A DNA stretch of 64,000 bases, taken from Geovibrio thiophilus (GTDB lineage: Bacteria; Chrysiogenota; Deferribacteres; Deferribacterales; Geovibrionaceae). The notes beneath the pieces are model-generated. The model was not told the DNA's origin and made no database searches. It was given only the letters and a program-made list of their open reading frames with translations. Positions 1 through 8,463 of the stretch are shown here, piece by piece. Position numbers and translations under genes: made by a program. The DNA lies in contig NZ_CP035108.1 in the NCBI RefSeq assembly GCF_004087915.1, positions 1,364,001-1,428,000 of the forward strand, read 5' to 3'. Every line of letters starts with the position of its first letter. Positions within the stretch are counted from its first letter, which is position 1.

Positions 1-1143
1 GTGGATGATGAGGACAGGGAGAACGAAGGCGACCTTGTTCTGGCTGCGGAATATGTGACTCCGGAAGCCATAAACTTTATGGCGAAATTCGGACGCGGGC
101 TCATCTGCCTCGCCATGACAGAAGACCGCTGCGACAGACTGGGGCTTAACCTTATGGTGGGCGGTGACGGCAATACAGCCCGTTTCGGAACGGCGTTCAC
201 CGTGTCAATCGAAGCGAAGGAAGGCTTAACCACAGGTATTTCCGCTTTCGACAGGTCACACACTGTAAAAGTCGCAATAGATGATAAGTCCACATCAAAA
301 GACCTCGCCAGACCCGGTCATGTTTTCCCTCTGAGGGCAAGGCAGGGGGGCGTGCTTGTCCGTGCCGGACAGACGGAAGGCTCCGTTGACCTGATGAAGG
401 CGGCTGGACTTAAGCCCGCAGGCGTGATCTGCGAGATAATGAACGATGACGGCACAATGGCAAGAATGCCTCAGCTTGACGAATTTGCCGGAGTACACGG
501 ACTTAAGATAATCACTATAGCCGATCTCATATCATACAGAATGGAGCACGAAAAGCTTATCGAAGAAACAAATGTCGCAAGGCTTCCCACCCATGCCGGC
601 GAATTTAATATTCTCGGCTTCAGGAGCGTTGCCGACGGTCAGGAGGCGGTTGTCCTTATGAAAGGGGATGTAACCACCGATGAGCCCGTGCTCGTGCGTG
701 TGCATTCACAGTGCCTTACTGGGGATGTTTTCGGCTCCAGAAGATGCGACTGCGCCTCACAGCTTCATGAGGCTATGGATCTTGTGGAAGAAAAAGGGCG
801 CGGCGTTGTTCTCTACCTGTTTCAGGAAGGACGGGGGATAGGCATCCTTAACAAAATCAACGCTTACCATCTTCAGGATGAAGGGCTTGACACCATAGAG
901 GCAAATATTCATCTGGGCTTCAATGAAGATTTGCGTGACTACGGTTTCGGCGCACAGATTCTCAGACATCTGGGAATCAAGGAGATCCGTCTGATCACCA
1001 ACAATCCCAAGAAGATGCGCTGCCTCTCCGGTTACGGGCTTGAAGTGGTGGAAAGGGTGGGCACCCACAGCGACCTCAACCCCGAAAACGAAAAATATCT
1101 GTTTACTAAAAAGGATAAAATGGGGCATAAACTGGATTTGTGA
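1..1143 (+). CDS. ribBA: Bifunctional 3,4-dihydroxy-2-butanone-4-phosphate synthase / GTP cyclohydrolase II, 5' truncated by window edge
   Basis: This enzyme supplies both precursors of riboflavin: RibB makes dihydroxybutanone phosphate from ribulose 5-phosphate and RibA opens GTP. The window begins inside the gene at the RibB acidic motif DDEDRENEGD, so the first GTG is an internal Val codon and some 25-30 N-terminal residues lie upstream. RibB runs to about visible residue 180. RibA follows with the zinc-binding cysteines of CLTGDVFGSRRCDC, the QEGRGIG loop and the TNNPKK motif. Both halves look intact. It lies just ahead of ribH, a normal riboflavin gene pair. Identification is firm; only the true start is missing. 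Confidence 0.96.
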   Translation: MDDEDRENEGDLVLAAEYVTPEAINFMAKFGRGLICLAMTEDRCDRLGLNLMVGGDGNTARFGTAFTVSIEAKEGLTTGISAFDRSHTVKVAIDDKSTSKDLARPGHVFPLRARQGGVLVRAGQTEGSVDLMKAAGLKPAGVICEIMNDDGTMARMPQLDEFAGVHGLKIITIADLISYRMEHEKLIEETNVARLPTHAGEFNILGFRSVADGQEAVVLMKGDVTTDEPVLVRVHSQCLTGDVFGSRRCDCASQLHEAMDLVEEKGRGVVLYLFQEGRGIGILNKINAYHLQDEGLDTIEANIHLGFNEDLRDYGFGAQILRHLGIKEIRLITNNPKKMRCLSGYGLEVVERVGTHSDLNPENEKYLFTKKDKMGHKLDL

Positions 1144-1144
1144 T

Positions 1145-1160
1145 GCCGTGCGGAGCGAAG
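1145..1160 (+). repeat. Fragment of the dispersed double-hairpin repeat (core only)
   Basis: The 16 bases match the conserved core (C)GCCGTGCGNAGCGAAG shared with the elements near 5.07, 16.7, 16.8, 24.0, 39.7 and 59.97 kb. The fragment starts within two bases of the ribBA stop codon and lacks recognisable flanking hairpins. It is probably a decayed or partial copy. Confidence 0.6.
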
Positions 1161-1223
1161 AGTCTCATATTTTGCAACGTTTGAATTTAGAATAAAATAT
1201 AATTAACATCTAAGGAGTTCCCT

Positions 1224-1697
1224 ATGATCAAACCGATAGAAGGAAAATATGACGGCAAAGGATTAAAATTTGCCATAGTCGCTTCCCGTTTCAATGATTT
1301 CATCACTCAGGCGCTCATAGGCGGCGCTGTTGACGCTCTTGTGAGGCACAACACAGCCGAAAGCGACATTGCTGTGTTCAAAGTTCCCGGCGCTTTTGAG
1401 ATCCCCTTTGTGGCTCAGAAGCTTGCGCTCACCAAAAAGTATGACGCTGTTATCACTCTCGGAGCTGTTATCAGGGGCGCTACGCCTCATTTTGACTTTG
1501 TTGCGGCAGAAGTTTCCAAGGGTGTTGCCAAGGTTTCTCTTGATACGGGTGTGCCTGTTATCTTCGGTGTACTTACGACAGATACCATAGAGCAGGCTGT
1601 GGAAAGAGCCGGAACAAAAAGCGGCAACAAAGGCGCTGACTGTGCCATGGGAGCCCTTGAGCTTGTTAATCTCATAAAGGACAACCAACTTGGCTGA
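1224..1697 (+). CDS. ribH: 6,7-dimethyl-8-ribityllumazine synthase
   Basis: This enzyme condenses dihydroxybutanone phosphate with the pyrimidinedione to make lumazine, the penultimate riboflavin step. At 157 residues it has the usual family length. It shows the phosphate-binding [14 protein letters not shown] motif, the N-terminal ARFN-like segment (ASRFNDFI), and the C-terminal [13 protein letters not shown] block. The ATG at 1224 is preceded by a good ribosome site (AAGGAG at about 1212). It sits 80 bases after ribBA and overlaps nusB by eight bases, matching the common ribH-nusB pairing. Confidence 0.97.
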   Translation: MIKPIEGKYDGKGLKFAIVASRFNDFITQALIGGAVDALVRHNTAESDIAVFKVPGAFEIPFVAQKLALTKKYDAVITLGAVIRGATPHFDFVAAEVSKGVAKVSLDTGVPVIFGVLTTDTIEQAVERAGTKSGNKGADCAMGALELVNLIKDNQLG

Positions 1698-2127
1698 TAA
1701 ATCAGGACGTACAAAGGCGCGCGAATACGCATTTCAGATGATGTACCGCTACAGCATGACAGGCGAAGCCCCCACTCAGATACCGCTGACCTTCTGGCAG
1801 CCTCTGGGAATAATCGAAACCGATGTGAAGGAATTTGCCGAGTCCTTGTTCCGCGGTGCCGCCTCAAAAGCGGCGGACAGCGACGCCATGATTGTAAAAT
1901 TTCTCAAAAACGGCTGGACATTCGATCGCATGGGCGAAATAGAGAAGAACATAATGCGTGTCGCCATGTTTGAGCTTCTGGACGGCAAATCCCCGTATTT
2001 CGCGATTCTGGATGATTTTGTCACCCTCACCAAGAAATTCGGTGATGAAACGGCGGCAGGTCTTGTTAACGGTATTCTGGACAATGTTAGAAAAACCTAC
2101 AGTCTCTCGGCGGGTGAAAATGAATAA
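1690..2127 (+). CDS. nusB: Transcription antitermination factor NusB
   Basis: NusB binds boxA RNA with S10 in the rRNA antitermination complex. The 145-residue protein has the typical all-helical pattern, starting with the R-(x)-RE-AFQ-like segment ([14 protein letters not shown]) and ending with the conserved [19 protein letters not shown] stretch. It begins with TTG inside the end of ribH, which indicates translational coupling, and its 3' end overlaps the next gene by eight bases. Identification is secure. Confidence 0.93.
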   Translation: MADKSGRTKAREYAFQMMYRYSMTGEAPTQIPLTFWQPLGIIETDVKEFAESLFRGAASKAADSDAMIVKFLKNGWTFDRMGEIEKNIMRVAMFELLDGKSPYFAILDDFVTLTKKFGDETAAGLVNGILDNVRKTYSLSAGENE

Positions 2128-2527
2128 AGCTAAGGTCGGTCTGCATAACAAAGGGCTTTTCCCCGCTTTTCTGGATTATAACGTTACGGAGCTCAGATGC
2201 AGGGGCATGTCCTCCAAACTTGATCTTTTCTACTATGGCGGGCTGAACAGGGTTCTTTCCGCTCTGAACCCAAAGGAGAGATCATTTATAAAGGAGGAAT
2301 GGCTTTTTCTGAGGAGCACCGGCTTCTTTGAGGAGAGCGGTTTTTTTGTTACAGATTTTCAGTCCATAGCACCCGCAAAATTTGCCGAGAAAGTGATGGA
2401 TGCGGGATTTAAAAAGATATATCTGGAAAACGCCCTTAACTTTGATGTGAAAGAACTTCAGGACGAGCTTAAGGGTGTTGAAATAGTTTTTATGGAATTT
2501 GCGGATGACCCGTACCGTAAAAGTTAA
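2120..2527 (+). CDS. Hypothetical protein, 135 aa, between nusB and a small DUF4911-like gene
   Basis: I do not recognise this protein. The ATG at 2120 overlaps the nusB stop, which fits the operon style better than the longer upstream reading frame through nusB. The product is soluble, without signal peptide or membrane segment, rich in Phe and Lys, with alternating hydrophobic stretches suggesting an alpha/beta fold (for example GFKKIYLENALNF and GVEIVFMEF). It overlaps the next small gene and is therefore co-translated with it and tldD. Coding is likely from the tight overlaps; the function is unknown. Confidence 0.7.
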   Translation: MNKAKVGLHNKGLFPAFLDYNVTELRCRGMSSKLDLFYYGGLNRVLSALNPKERSFIKEEWLFLRSTGFFEESGFFVTDFQSIAPAKFAEKVMDAGFKKIYLENALNFDVKELQDELKGVEIVFMEFADDPYRKS

Positions 2528-2753
2528 GTGTCATATTGATAAGCACAACATCCTGCTGGTGAACAGCCTTGTGGATTCTTACGAGGGGCTGGGAATTGTC
2601 CGCACTCTGGACAGCGCCAAGGGGAATGTGGTTATCTATTCTACTGACACTGTTTATGAAAAACTGCTCAGGGTACTGGAAGAACTGAACAAATCAGGCA
2701 TCGGCATTACCGATGTCAGGACTGAATTCAGTGAGGATGTTGATAATTGGTAA
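2505..2753 (+). CDS. Small DUF4911-like protein
   Basis: This is an 82-residue soluble protein with the pattern of a single alpha/beta domain: an N-terminal beta strand (TVKVKCHI), then a helix with NSLVDSYEGLG, the strand IVRTLDSAKGNVVIYS and a C-terminal helix. The 'EGxGIVRTLD...G.VVIYS' outline is what I recall for DUF4911 proteins, which are often found near tldD in related bacteria; this match is from memory and moderate. ATG at 2505 is chosen; a TTG six bases upstream is also possible. The gene overlaps tldD by seven bases. Confidence 0.6.
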   Translation: MTRTVKVKCHIDKHNILLVNSLVDSYEGLGIVRTLDSAKGNVVIYSTDTVYEKLLRVLEELNKSGIGITDVRTEFSEDVDNW

Positions 2754-4111
2754 AAACTCCGGACTACACCCGCATACTTAAAAAACTCGCTTCATGCGGG
2801 GATTATGCGGATATTTTCATAGAAAGCTCCTTCAGACGCATAATCGTATTTGAGGACGGCAAGATAGACACGCTCTCCTCTGAAGATGATTCAGGCGTGG
2901 GGCTCAGGCTGATCAGAAACGGCAGAACATTCTACGGATACACCAACTCATCCGATCCCGCCGTGCTGAATGAGATTGCAGACGGGCTTACCGCTCTGGG
3001 CGCAAAAGGCGCAGAGCGCACGCTGGACTTTACCTGCTCTGCCCCTGTTTACGCATTTGAGAGACCATGCGAGACTATAGCCTTGCAGGATAAGATAAAA
3101 ATAGCCGAAACCGTAAGCAGGTCCGCTTACGGGGACAAGAGAGTCGTTCAGGTGCGCGCTTTCTACGGCGATGTTTTCAGGGACGTGCGGATCATCAACT
3201 CTATCGGTGATGATAAAACCAAAAAGCTTTCATACATAACTATATACGCAAACGCAGTCGCCAAGGACGGAGACGATCTTCAAACGGGATACGAATCTTT
3301 CGGCGGTGTTTTCGGTGCTGAGGGTCTGGACTGTTTTGATGCGGAGACAGTAGGGAAGGAAGCTCTGAGAAAAGCCATGAACAACCTTGAGGCTGATTAC
3401 GCTCCGGCAGGGAGAATGCCCGTTGTGCTTGCTTCAAAGGCGGGCGGAACGATGGTTCATGAGGCTGTGGGGCACGGGCTTGAGGCTGATCTGGCGGAAG
3501 AGGGCATGAGCGTTTACGAAGATAAAACAGGCACTCAGGTGGCGAATCGGATCATCAGCGTGATAGACGACGGAACCCTCAAGCCTAAACGGGGCTATAT
3601 TCCCTTTGATGATGAAGGAACTGATGCCCGCAGGAATGTACTCATCGAAAACGGCATACTGAAAAGCTATATGCGTGACAGGCTGTACGCTCTCAAAAAC
3701 GGCGGAACTCCCACAGGAAACGGCAGGCGTGAAAGTTACAGACATAAACCCATAGTGCGCATGACAAACACATTCATTTCTTCCGGAAGCACCAAGCCGG
3801 AAGAGATAATAAAATCCGTGGACAACGGAATTTATGTGGCGGATATGGGCGGCGGACAGGTAAACACAGTCAACGGGGACTTCGTTTTTGAGGTAACCGA
3901 AGGCTATATTATAAAAAACGGACAAATAGACAGACCGGTCAAAAACGCCACTCTCATGGGCAACGGACCGGAAGTGATGCAGAGTATCGATATGACGGGA
4001 AGCGACCTCGGCTTCGGGATCGGAACCTGCGGCAAGGGCGGGCAGGGCGTACCTGTTTCCGATGCTCAGCCGACTCTGCGTATTCCTTTGATAACTGTAG
4101 GCGGTAAATAA
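2747..4111 (+). CDS. tldD: TldD-family metalloprotease
   Basis: TldD is the catalytic half of the TldD/TldE zinc protease that trims partly unfolded peptides, such as microcin precursors and CcdA. The 454-residue protein shows the metal-binding HEAVGHGLEAD motif around residue 240, preceded by GGTMVHE, and the family's C-terminal GMGGGQV-like segment (DMGGGQVNT). This separates it from TldE/PmbA, which lacks the HExxxH. Translation starts at TTG 2747 inside the previous gene, and its stop overlaps the next ATG (TAATG). No tldE partner lies next to it here. Confidence 0.92.
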   Translation: MVKTPDYTRILKKLASCGDYADIFIESSFRRIIVFEDGKIDTLSSEDDSGVGLRLIRNGRTFYGYTNSSDPAVLNEIADGLTALGAKGAERTLDFTCSAPVYAFERPCETIALQDKIKIAETVSRSAYGDKRVVQVRAFYGDVFRDVRIINSIGDDKTKKLSYITIYANAVAKDGDDLQTGYESFGGVFGAEGLDCFDAETVGKEALRKAMNNLEADYAPAGRMPVVLASKAGGTMVHEAVGHGLEADLAEEGMSVYEDKTGTQVANRIISVIDDGTLKPKRGYIPFDDEGTDARRNVLIENGILKSYMRDRLYALKNGGTPTGNGRRESYRHKPIVRMTNTFISSGSTKPEEIIKSVDNGIYVADMGGGQVNTVNGDFVFEVTEGYIIKNGQIDRPVKNATLMGNGPEVMQSIDMTGSDLGFGIGTCGKGGQGVPVSDAQPTLRIPLITVGGK

Positions 4112-5043
4112 TGGAACTTACTCTTAAGAAAGACTTTATGCTCACTGACATAAACAAGAATGTGACAAGAGACGGCAAACCCTTCCTTCGTCTTGTGCTG
4201 AACGACAGTGAAGGAACGAGACACAACGGTATCATGTTTGACAGCAGCAGACTGGCTTTTGAGCCGTCAGGCGGTGACGTGGTTACTGTGGAGGGCGTTC
4301 TTCAGCAGTACGCAGGGCAGACTCAGCTTAAAATCACCATGATGGAAAAAAAGGAGAATGCTGATCCGTCACTCTTTCTTCCCACAAGCGGGCTTGATGC
4401 TGACAAGCTGCTGAAGGAACTTAAGGATCTTCTTGACGAGAGGGTTAAGACCGATTATCTGAAAACCTTTATTAATTTGTTTTTCTCAGATGAAAAAGTT
4501 GTTGATAAATTTAAGAAAAGTCCTGCCGCGAAGGCGGTTCACCATGCGTATGTCAACGGCTTGCTCGAACACACTCTGAGTGTCGCCAAGCTTGCCGTAC
4601 TGATGGGCGATTATTACGGTGAAAAGGCAAACACTGAGCATCTGCTTTTCGGGGCGCTTTTTCATGACATGGGTAAAATAGTTGAGCTTGATTCCAAGCT
4701 TGGCTTCGACTATACGGACAGCGGGAAACTTCTCGGGCATCTTATTCAGGGAATTATGCTTTTCAGAAACCTTGCCGATAAGATTGAGGGCTTTCCCGAA
4801 GAGGTTAAGGATCTCGTGTGTCACATGATAGCAAGCCATCACGGTTTCCTTGAATTCGGATCCCCAAAAAAGCCCAAGACTATCGAAGCACTTATTCTTC
4901 ATCACATTGATGATATAGATGCCAAAATAAACACCTTCTCCTCAATCTTCAACAAGGACGAGGTTCAGGAGGCAGGCTGGAGCGGTTACGACAGGCTGCT
5001 TGAACGTCAGATTTTTAAGCACGGCTATAAAGAGGAACAATAG
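4111..5043 (+). CDS. YhaM-type 3'-5' exoribonuclease (OB fold + HD domain)
   Basis: Related to Bacillus YhaM/CBF1, a 3'-5' exonuclease acting on RNA and ssDNA. At 310 residues the length matches YhaM (about 314). An N-terminal OB-fold nucleic-acid-binding domain (residues about 10-90, ending YAGQTQLKI) is followed by an HD domain. Its metal ligands are visible as HHAYVNGLLEHT, LFHDMGKI, GHLIQG and ASHHG, with the characteristic GSPKKPKTIEALILHHID block. The start codon overlaps the tldD stop. It closes the operon; a structured repeat follows directly. Confidence 0.9.
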   Translation: MELTLKKDFMLTDINKNVTRDGKPFLRLVLNDSEGTRHNGIMFDSSRLAFEPSGGDVVTVEGVLQQYAGQTQLKITMMEKKENADPSLFLPTSGLDADKLLKELKDLLDERVKTDYLKTFINLFFSDEKVVDKFKKSPAAKAVHHAYVNGLLEHTLSVAKLAVLMGDYYGEKANTEHLLFGALFHDMGKIVELDSKLGFDYTDSGKLLGHLIQGIMLFRNLADKIEGFPEEVKDLVCHMIASHHGFLEFGSPKKPKTIEALILHHIDDIDAKINTFSSIFNKDEVQEAGWSGYDRLLERQIFKHGYKEEQ

Positions 5044-5220
5044 GCAAAGGCGCAGGACGCGCCGCCTGCCGTGCGCAGCGAAGCCGAAAAAGATACACGG
5101 ATGTATCCGCAGAGTGCGTACCGCAACGTATGTGAGGAACGCAAACGGAGCGAGAGCAGCAAGCGGCTTTGCCGTGCAGGCTGCGAGTGAGAAAAAACTA
5201 CATGGATGTAGGTTTTTACG
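5041..5220 (+). repeat. Dispersed double-hairpin element, diverged copy, with two CsrA-like GGA hairpins
   Basis: The whole gap between the exoribonuclease and the DUF502 gene is structured. It opens with a hairpin GGCGC-AGGAC-GCGCC, then the core GCCGTGCGCAGCGAAG (5068-5083). Next comes a hairpin GATACA-CGGA-TGTATC at 5092-5107, GC-rich degenerate material with AGCGAGAGCAGC, and a long hairpin at 5193-5217 in which AAAAACTACAT faces ATGTAGGTTTTT around a central GG. The two latter hairpins display GGA at the tip within ACA-N-GGATGT. The last hairpin carries a T run and might also terminate transcription. Confidence 0.75.
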
Positions 5221-5268
5221 AACTATAATAGGTCTAGACAAGTTTTATTTCCTGTCGTATGCTTTTTT

Positions 5269-5922
5269 ATGAAAAAATTCAGAATATTTTTGCGCAACGC
5301 CTTCATAGCGGGTATTTTATCATGCTTACCCATAGTGGTAACCGTATGGTTTCTTCGCTTCGTATTTGAGAAGTTCTCAGGTTTTCTTCTGCCTTACTTC
5401 GATATGTTCGTGGTTAGGTATGATCTGATAATCCCAAGATACATAATGGAATCGTTCTCGTTTGTGGTCATTCTCCTTGCCATTTTGTGCATAGGGTTTG
5501 TGGCAAAGCATTATGTCGGTAAAAAGTTTTTTAACCTGCTTGAGGCTTTTGTATCCAAAATTCCTTTCGCAAAAAGCGTGTACGGAATTATGCGTCAGAT
5601 TGTGGATACTTTCCAGAATGCGGGCGGGAACAACTTCAAGAAAGTCGTACTTGTGGAATATCCCCGTAAAGGGATATACAGCATGGGTTTTATCACCAAA
5701 GACGCTTCCGATTTTTTCACAAAGGCAACAGGGCAGGACTGTGTGAGCGTGTTCATCCCCACCACTCCGAACCCTACTTCCGGTTTTGTGCTTATTATTC
5801 CTAAATGTGAGCTTATCGAACTGAAAATTCCCGTTGAAGAAGGTGTAAAATATATTATTTCCGCCGGAATACTGGAACCCTTTGACAAAGATTACAGACC
5901 GGATTCTGAAAATGTATCTTAA
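5269..5922 (+). CDS. DUF502 family inner-membrane protein
   Basis: A 217-residue membrane protein of unknown biochemical role. Two hydrophobic segments lie near the N terminus (about residues 10-35 and 60-80), followed by a conserved cytoplasmic or periplasmic domain. The DUF502 hallmarks are visible: FRNAFIAGILSCLPIVVT, IPFAKSVYG, the KKVVLVEYPRKGIYSMGF stretch and IPTTPNPTSGFVL. The ATG at 5269 has only a weak ribosome site. It overlaps aroE by eleven bases and so is probably co-translated with it. Family assignment is firm; function is not known. Confidence 0.88.
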   Translation: MKKFRIFLRNAFIAGILSCLPIVVTVWFLRFVFEKFSGFLLPYFDMFVVRYDLIIPRYIMESFSFVVILLAILCIGFVAKHYVGKKFFNLLEAFVSKIPFAKSVYGIMRQIVDTFQNAGGNNFKKVVLVEYPRKGIYSMGFITKDASDFFTKATGQDCVSVFIPTTPNPTSGFVLIIPKCELIELKIPVEEGVKYIISAGILEPFDKDYRPDSENVS

Positions 5923-6730
5923 TCTGGGTTTGATCGGAAATCCTTTATCACACTCCCTTTCGCCCTCCCTCCACTCCCGATTTCTTGTATCCGCCGGAAT
6001 AAACGGCGGATATGTCTGCCTTGAGACACCTTCGAGGGATAATCTTGCAGAGGTCTTTGAAACTCTGAAACAGTTCAAATTCAGGGGAGTCAATGTCACT
6101 GTTCCGTACAAAGAGGACGTCATAAGCTTTATGGATGAGCTTGATCCGCTTGCGGACGAACTCGGAGCCGTGAATACGATCCTTTTTGATAACGGACAAA
6201 AAAAAGGGTTCAATACCGATGTTTACGGTTTTTCGGAAACCCTGACAGAAAACGGACTTGATTTTACAGACTCAAAAGTGCTCATGCTGGGCTGCGGTGG
6301 TGCTGCGAAGGCTGTTCTCTGCTGTTTAAAAGATTTCAGAAACATTAAACTTACCGTTGTTAACAGAGACACGGCAAAAGCGGAAAGAATTTTGAAATTT
6401 CTTAATTTTGACAATGCAGAAATATGTGATTATAATTACATCAGCAGGGAAGCCGTATACGATGCAGTCATTAACGCCACTTCCCTCGGACTGGACGGTT
6501 CGTCTTTCACCGACATGAGCAGGATAAAATGCGCATCGGCGGCAATTGACCTCCAGTACAAACCGTGGGTTACCCCGTTTCTGAAATGTTATGAAACCAG
6601 CGGGTGTAAAAAGATAAACGGGTTTTCCATGCTGGTGCATCAGGCGCATAAGGCGTTTGAGATATGGACGGGCAAAAAAGCCTTTATAGATATGAAGGAA
6701 CTAATAAAACTGAGCGGAGCCGCTAATTGA
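5912..6730 (+). CDS. aroE: Shikimate dehydrogenase
   Basis: AroE reduces 3-dehydroshikimate to shikimate with NADPH. The ATG at 5912 gives a 272-residue protein beginning with the substrate loop NPLSHSLSPSLH. The catalytic Lys lies in VNVTVPYKE and the catalytic Asp in GFNTDVYGF. The Rossmann segment is MLGCGGAAKAVL, followed by NRDTAKAERI. The C-terminal motif NGFSMLVHQAHKAFEIWTG is complete. It overlaps both neighbours and leads into the pilus motor genes. Confidence 0.95.
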   Translation: MYLNLGLIGNPLSHSLSPSLHSRFLVSAGINGGYVCLETPSRDNLAEVFETLKQFKFRGVNVTVPYKEDVISFMDELDPLADELGAVNTILFDNGQKKGFNTDVYGFSETLTENGLDFTDSKVLMLGCGGAAKAVLCCLKDFRNIKLTVVNRDTAKAERILKFLNFDNAEICDYNYISREAVYDAVINATSLGLDGSSFTDMSRIKCASAAIDLQYKPWVTPFLKCYETSGCKKINGFSMLVHQAHKAFEIWTGKKAFIDMKELIKLSGAAN

Positions 6731-8448
6731 ACACCGTCAGGAAAAGTACCAAGCTTGGCAGCATGCTAATTCAGGAAAATCTGATTACTCAGGAGCAGCT
6801 TGAGAAGGCTCTTGAGCATCAGGTCAGCAGAGGCGGCAGGCTCGGTACAATCCTTATTGAATTCGGCTATGTGGACGAGCTCTCCATAGCAAAGCTTCTC
6901 AGCCGGCAATACGGTGTTCCTTATGTAGACATTTCCGAAATAGAAATAGATCAGTCCGCTTCGGACGCTCTCTCAACAGACCTCTGCAAAAAATACAATG
7001 TCGTGCCCTTTTCCAGACAGGGCAAAACTCTCAAAGTTGCCATAACCGACCCTTCCAACGCATACGCCCTTGAGGAGCTGCGTTTTGTCTCCGGCTTCAA
7101 CATGGAACCTTACGTAACTGTGGAATCCATGATGAACGAGTTCATCCGCAGGCGTCAGGAGAAGGATGAGGAGAGCAGAACCGACCTGATGAAGGAGATC
7201 GGCGATTTTGATATGGACGATCTCGAAATTGAGACTGTGGAGGAGAACAGCGTAGCCCTTGAGCAGCTCCGCAGAGATATAGAAGACACCCCCATAGTCA
7301 AGCTTGTAAACCACATCATGCACGAGGCTGTGAAAAAGGGCGCTTCGGATATTCACATAGAGCCTTACGAGAAGGAGTTCCGTGTCCGGCTCAGGGTGGA
7401 CGGTGTTCTTCAGGAGCTGCTGAACCCGCCGAAGAGCATTAAGGACGCTGTGATTTCCCGTATCAAAATTCTCGCCGACCTTGACATAGCCGAACGCAGA
7501 CTTCCGCAGGACGGACGTATCAAGCTGAAATTAGGTAAAGCCTCTATCGATATGAGGGTTTCGACCCTGCCTGTTCTCTTCGGTGAGAAGGTGGTTATAC
7601 GTCTTCTGGATAAAAGCAATCTTCAGCTTGATATGGAGAAGCTCGGTTTTGAAAGGGAATCTCTGGACAGGCTGATAAAAGCCATAGAAAGCCCATACGG
7701 TATGGTTCTGGTGACAGGACCCACGGGCAGCGGCAAGTCAACCACGCTTTATTCGGCACTGAGCCGGCTTAACAAGGAAGATGTTAATATCATGACTGCG
7801 GAAGATCCGGTGGAATATAACCTTTTCGGCGTGAATCAGGTTCAGATGAAGGATGAGATAGGACTCAACTTCGCCGCGTCCCTGCGATCTTTCCTCCGTC
7901 AGGACCCCGACATAATCATGGTTGGTGAGATAAGGGACTATGAAACAGGTGAGATAGCTATCAAGGCGGCGCTCACCGGTCACCTCGTTCTCTCCACGCT
8001 CCACACGAATGATGCTCCCAGCACGATAAACAGACTGCTCAACATGGGTATAGAGCCCTTCCTTGTGGCTTCATCCACAAACCTTATACTTGCGCAGAGG
8101 CTTGCCAGAAGGATATGCCAGTCATGCTCAGAGGAGATCGATCTGCCTGCGGAAGCGCTCCTCAGCATAGGATTCAGAAAGGAAGAGATAGGAACCTTTA
8201 AACCGCACAAGGGCAAAGGCTGTGAAAAATGCGGCGGAACAGGCTACAAGGGCAGGGTGGCGTTTTACGAGGTCATGGAAATTACCGAGAATATCCGTGA
8301 ATGTATTCTCCGCGGAGCAAATGCGGGCGAAATTAAACGGGCGGCGCTTAATGACGGTATGATATCATTAAGACGCAGCGGTCTTGAAAAGATAAAGAGC
8401 GGCATAACCACGGTGGAAGAGGTGGTGCGAGTCACCTTCACCGACTGA
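6727..8448 (+). CDS. pilB: Type IV pilus extension ATPase PilB (GspE/PulE family)
   Basis: This hexameric cytoplasmic ATPase drives pilin polymerisation. The 573-residue protein has an N-terminal MshEN/T2SSE-N domain (residues about 1-160), then the motor domain. Walker A GPTGSGKSTTLYS lies near residue 330, with the Asp box, Walker B region and His box following (RQDPDIIMVGEIRD and TGHLVLSTLHTND). A four-cysteine zinc site (CQSC and CEKC) near residues 465 and 500 is typical of PilB/GspE. The start is TTG 6727, overlapping the aroE stop. The neighbours pilT and pilC show this is pilus rather than type II secretion. Confidence 0.95.
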   Translation: MNTVRKSTKLGSMLIQENLITQEQLEKALEHQVSRGGRLGTILIEFGYVDELSIAKLLSRQYGVPYVDISEIEIDQSASDALSTDLCKKYNVVPFSRQGKTLKVAITDPSNAYALEELRFVSGFNMEPYVTVESMMNEFIRRRQEKDEESRTDLMKEIGDFDMDDLEIETVEENSVALEQLRRDIEDTPIVKLVNHIMHEAVKKGASDIHIEPYEKEFRVRLRVDGVLQELLNPPKSIKDAVISRIKILADLDIAERRLPQDGRIKLKLGKASIDMRVSTLPVLFGEKVVIRLLDKSNLQLDMEKLGFERESLDRLIKAIESPYGMVLVTGPTGSGKSTTLYSALSRLNKEDVNIMTAEDPVEYNLFGVNQVQMKDEIGLNFAASLRSFLRQDPDIIMVGEIRDYETGEIAIKAALTGHLVLSTLHTNDAPSTINRLLNMGIEPFLVASSTNLILAQRLARRICQSCSEEIDLPAEALLSIGFRKEEIGTFKPHKGKGCEKCGGTGYKGRVAFYEVMEITENIRECILRGANAGEIKRAALNDGMISLRRSGLEKIKSGITTVEEVVRVTFTD

Positions 8449-8463
8449 TTCGGAGGATAGGAA

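Noticed and set aside
1-3. GTG at base 1 as the real ribBA start
   Set aside because: The first codons fall in the middle of the conserved RibB motif, so the gene starts upstream of the window.
1144-1223. FMN riboswitch ahead of ribH
   Set aside because: The gap is only 80 bases and holds a repeat fragment and AT-rich sequence; the conserved FMN elements are absent. Any riboswitch would lie ahead of the operon outside the window.
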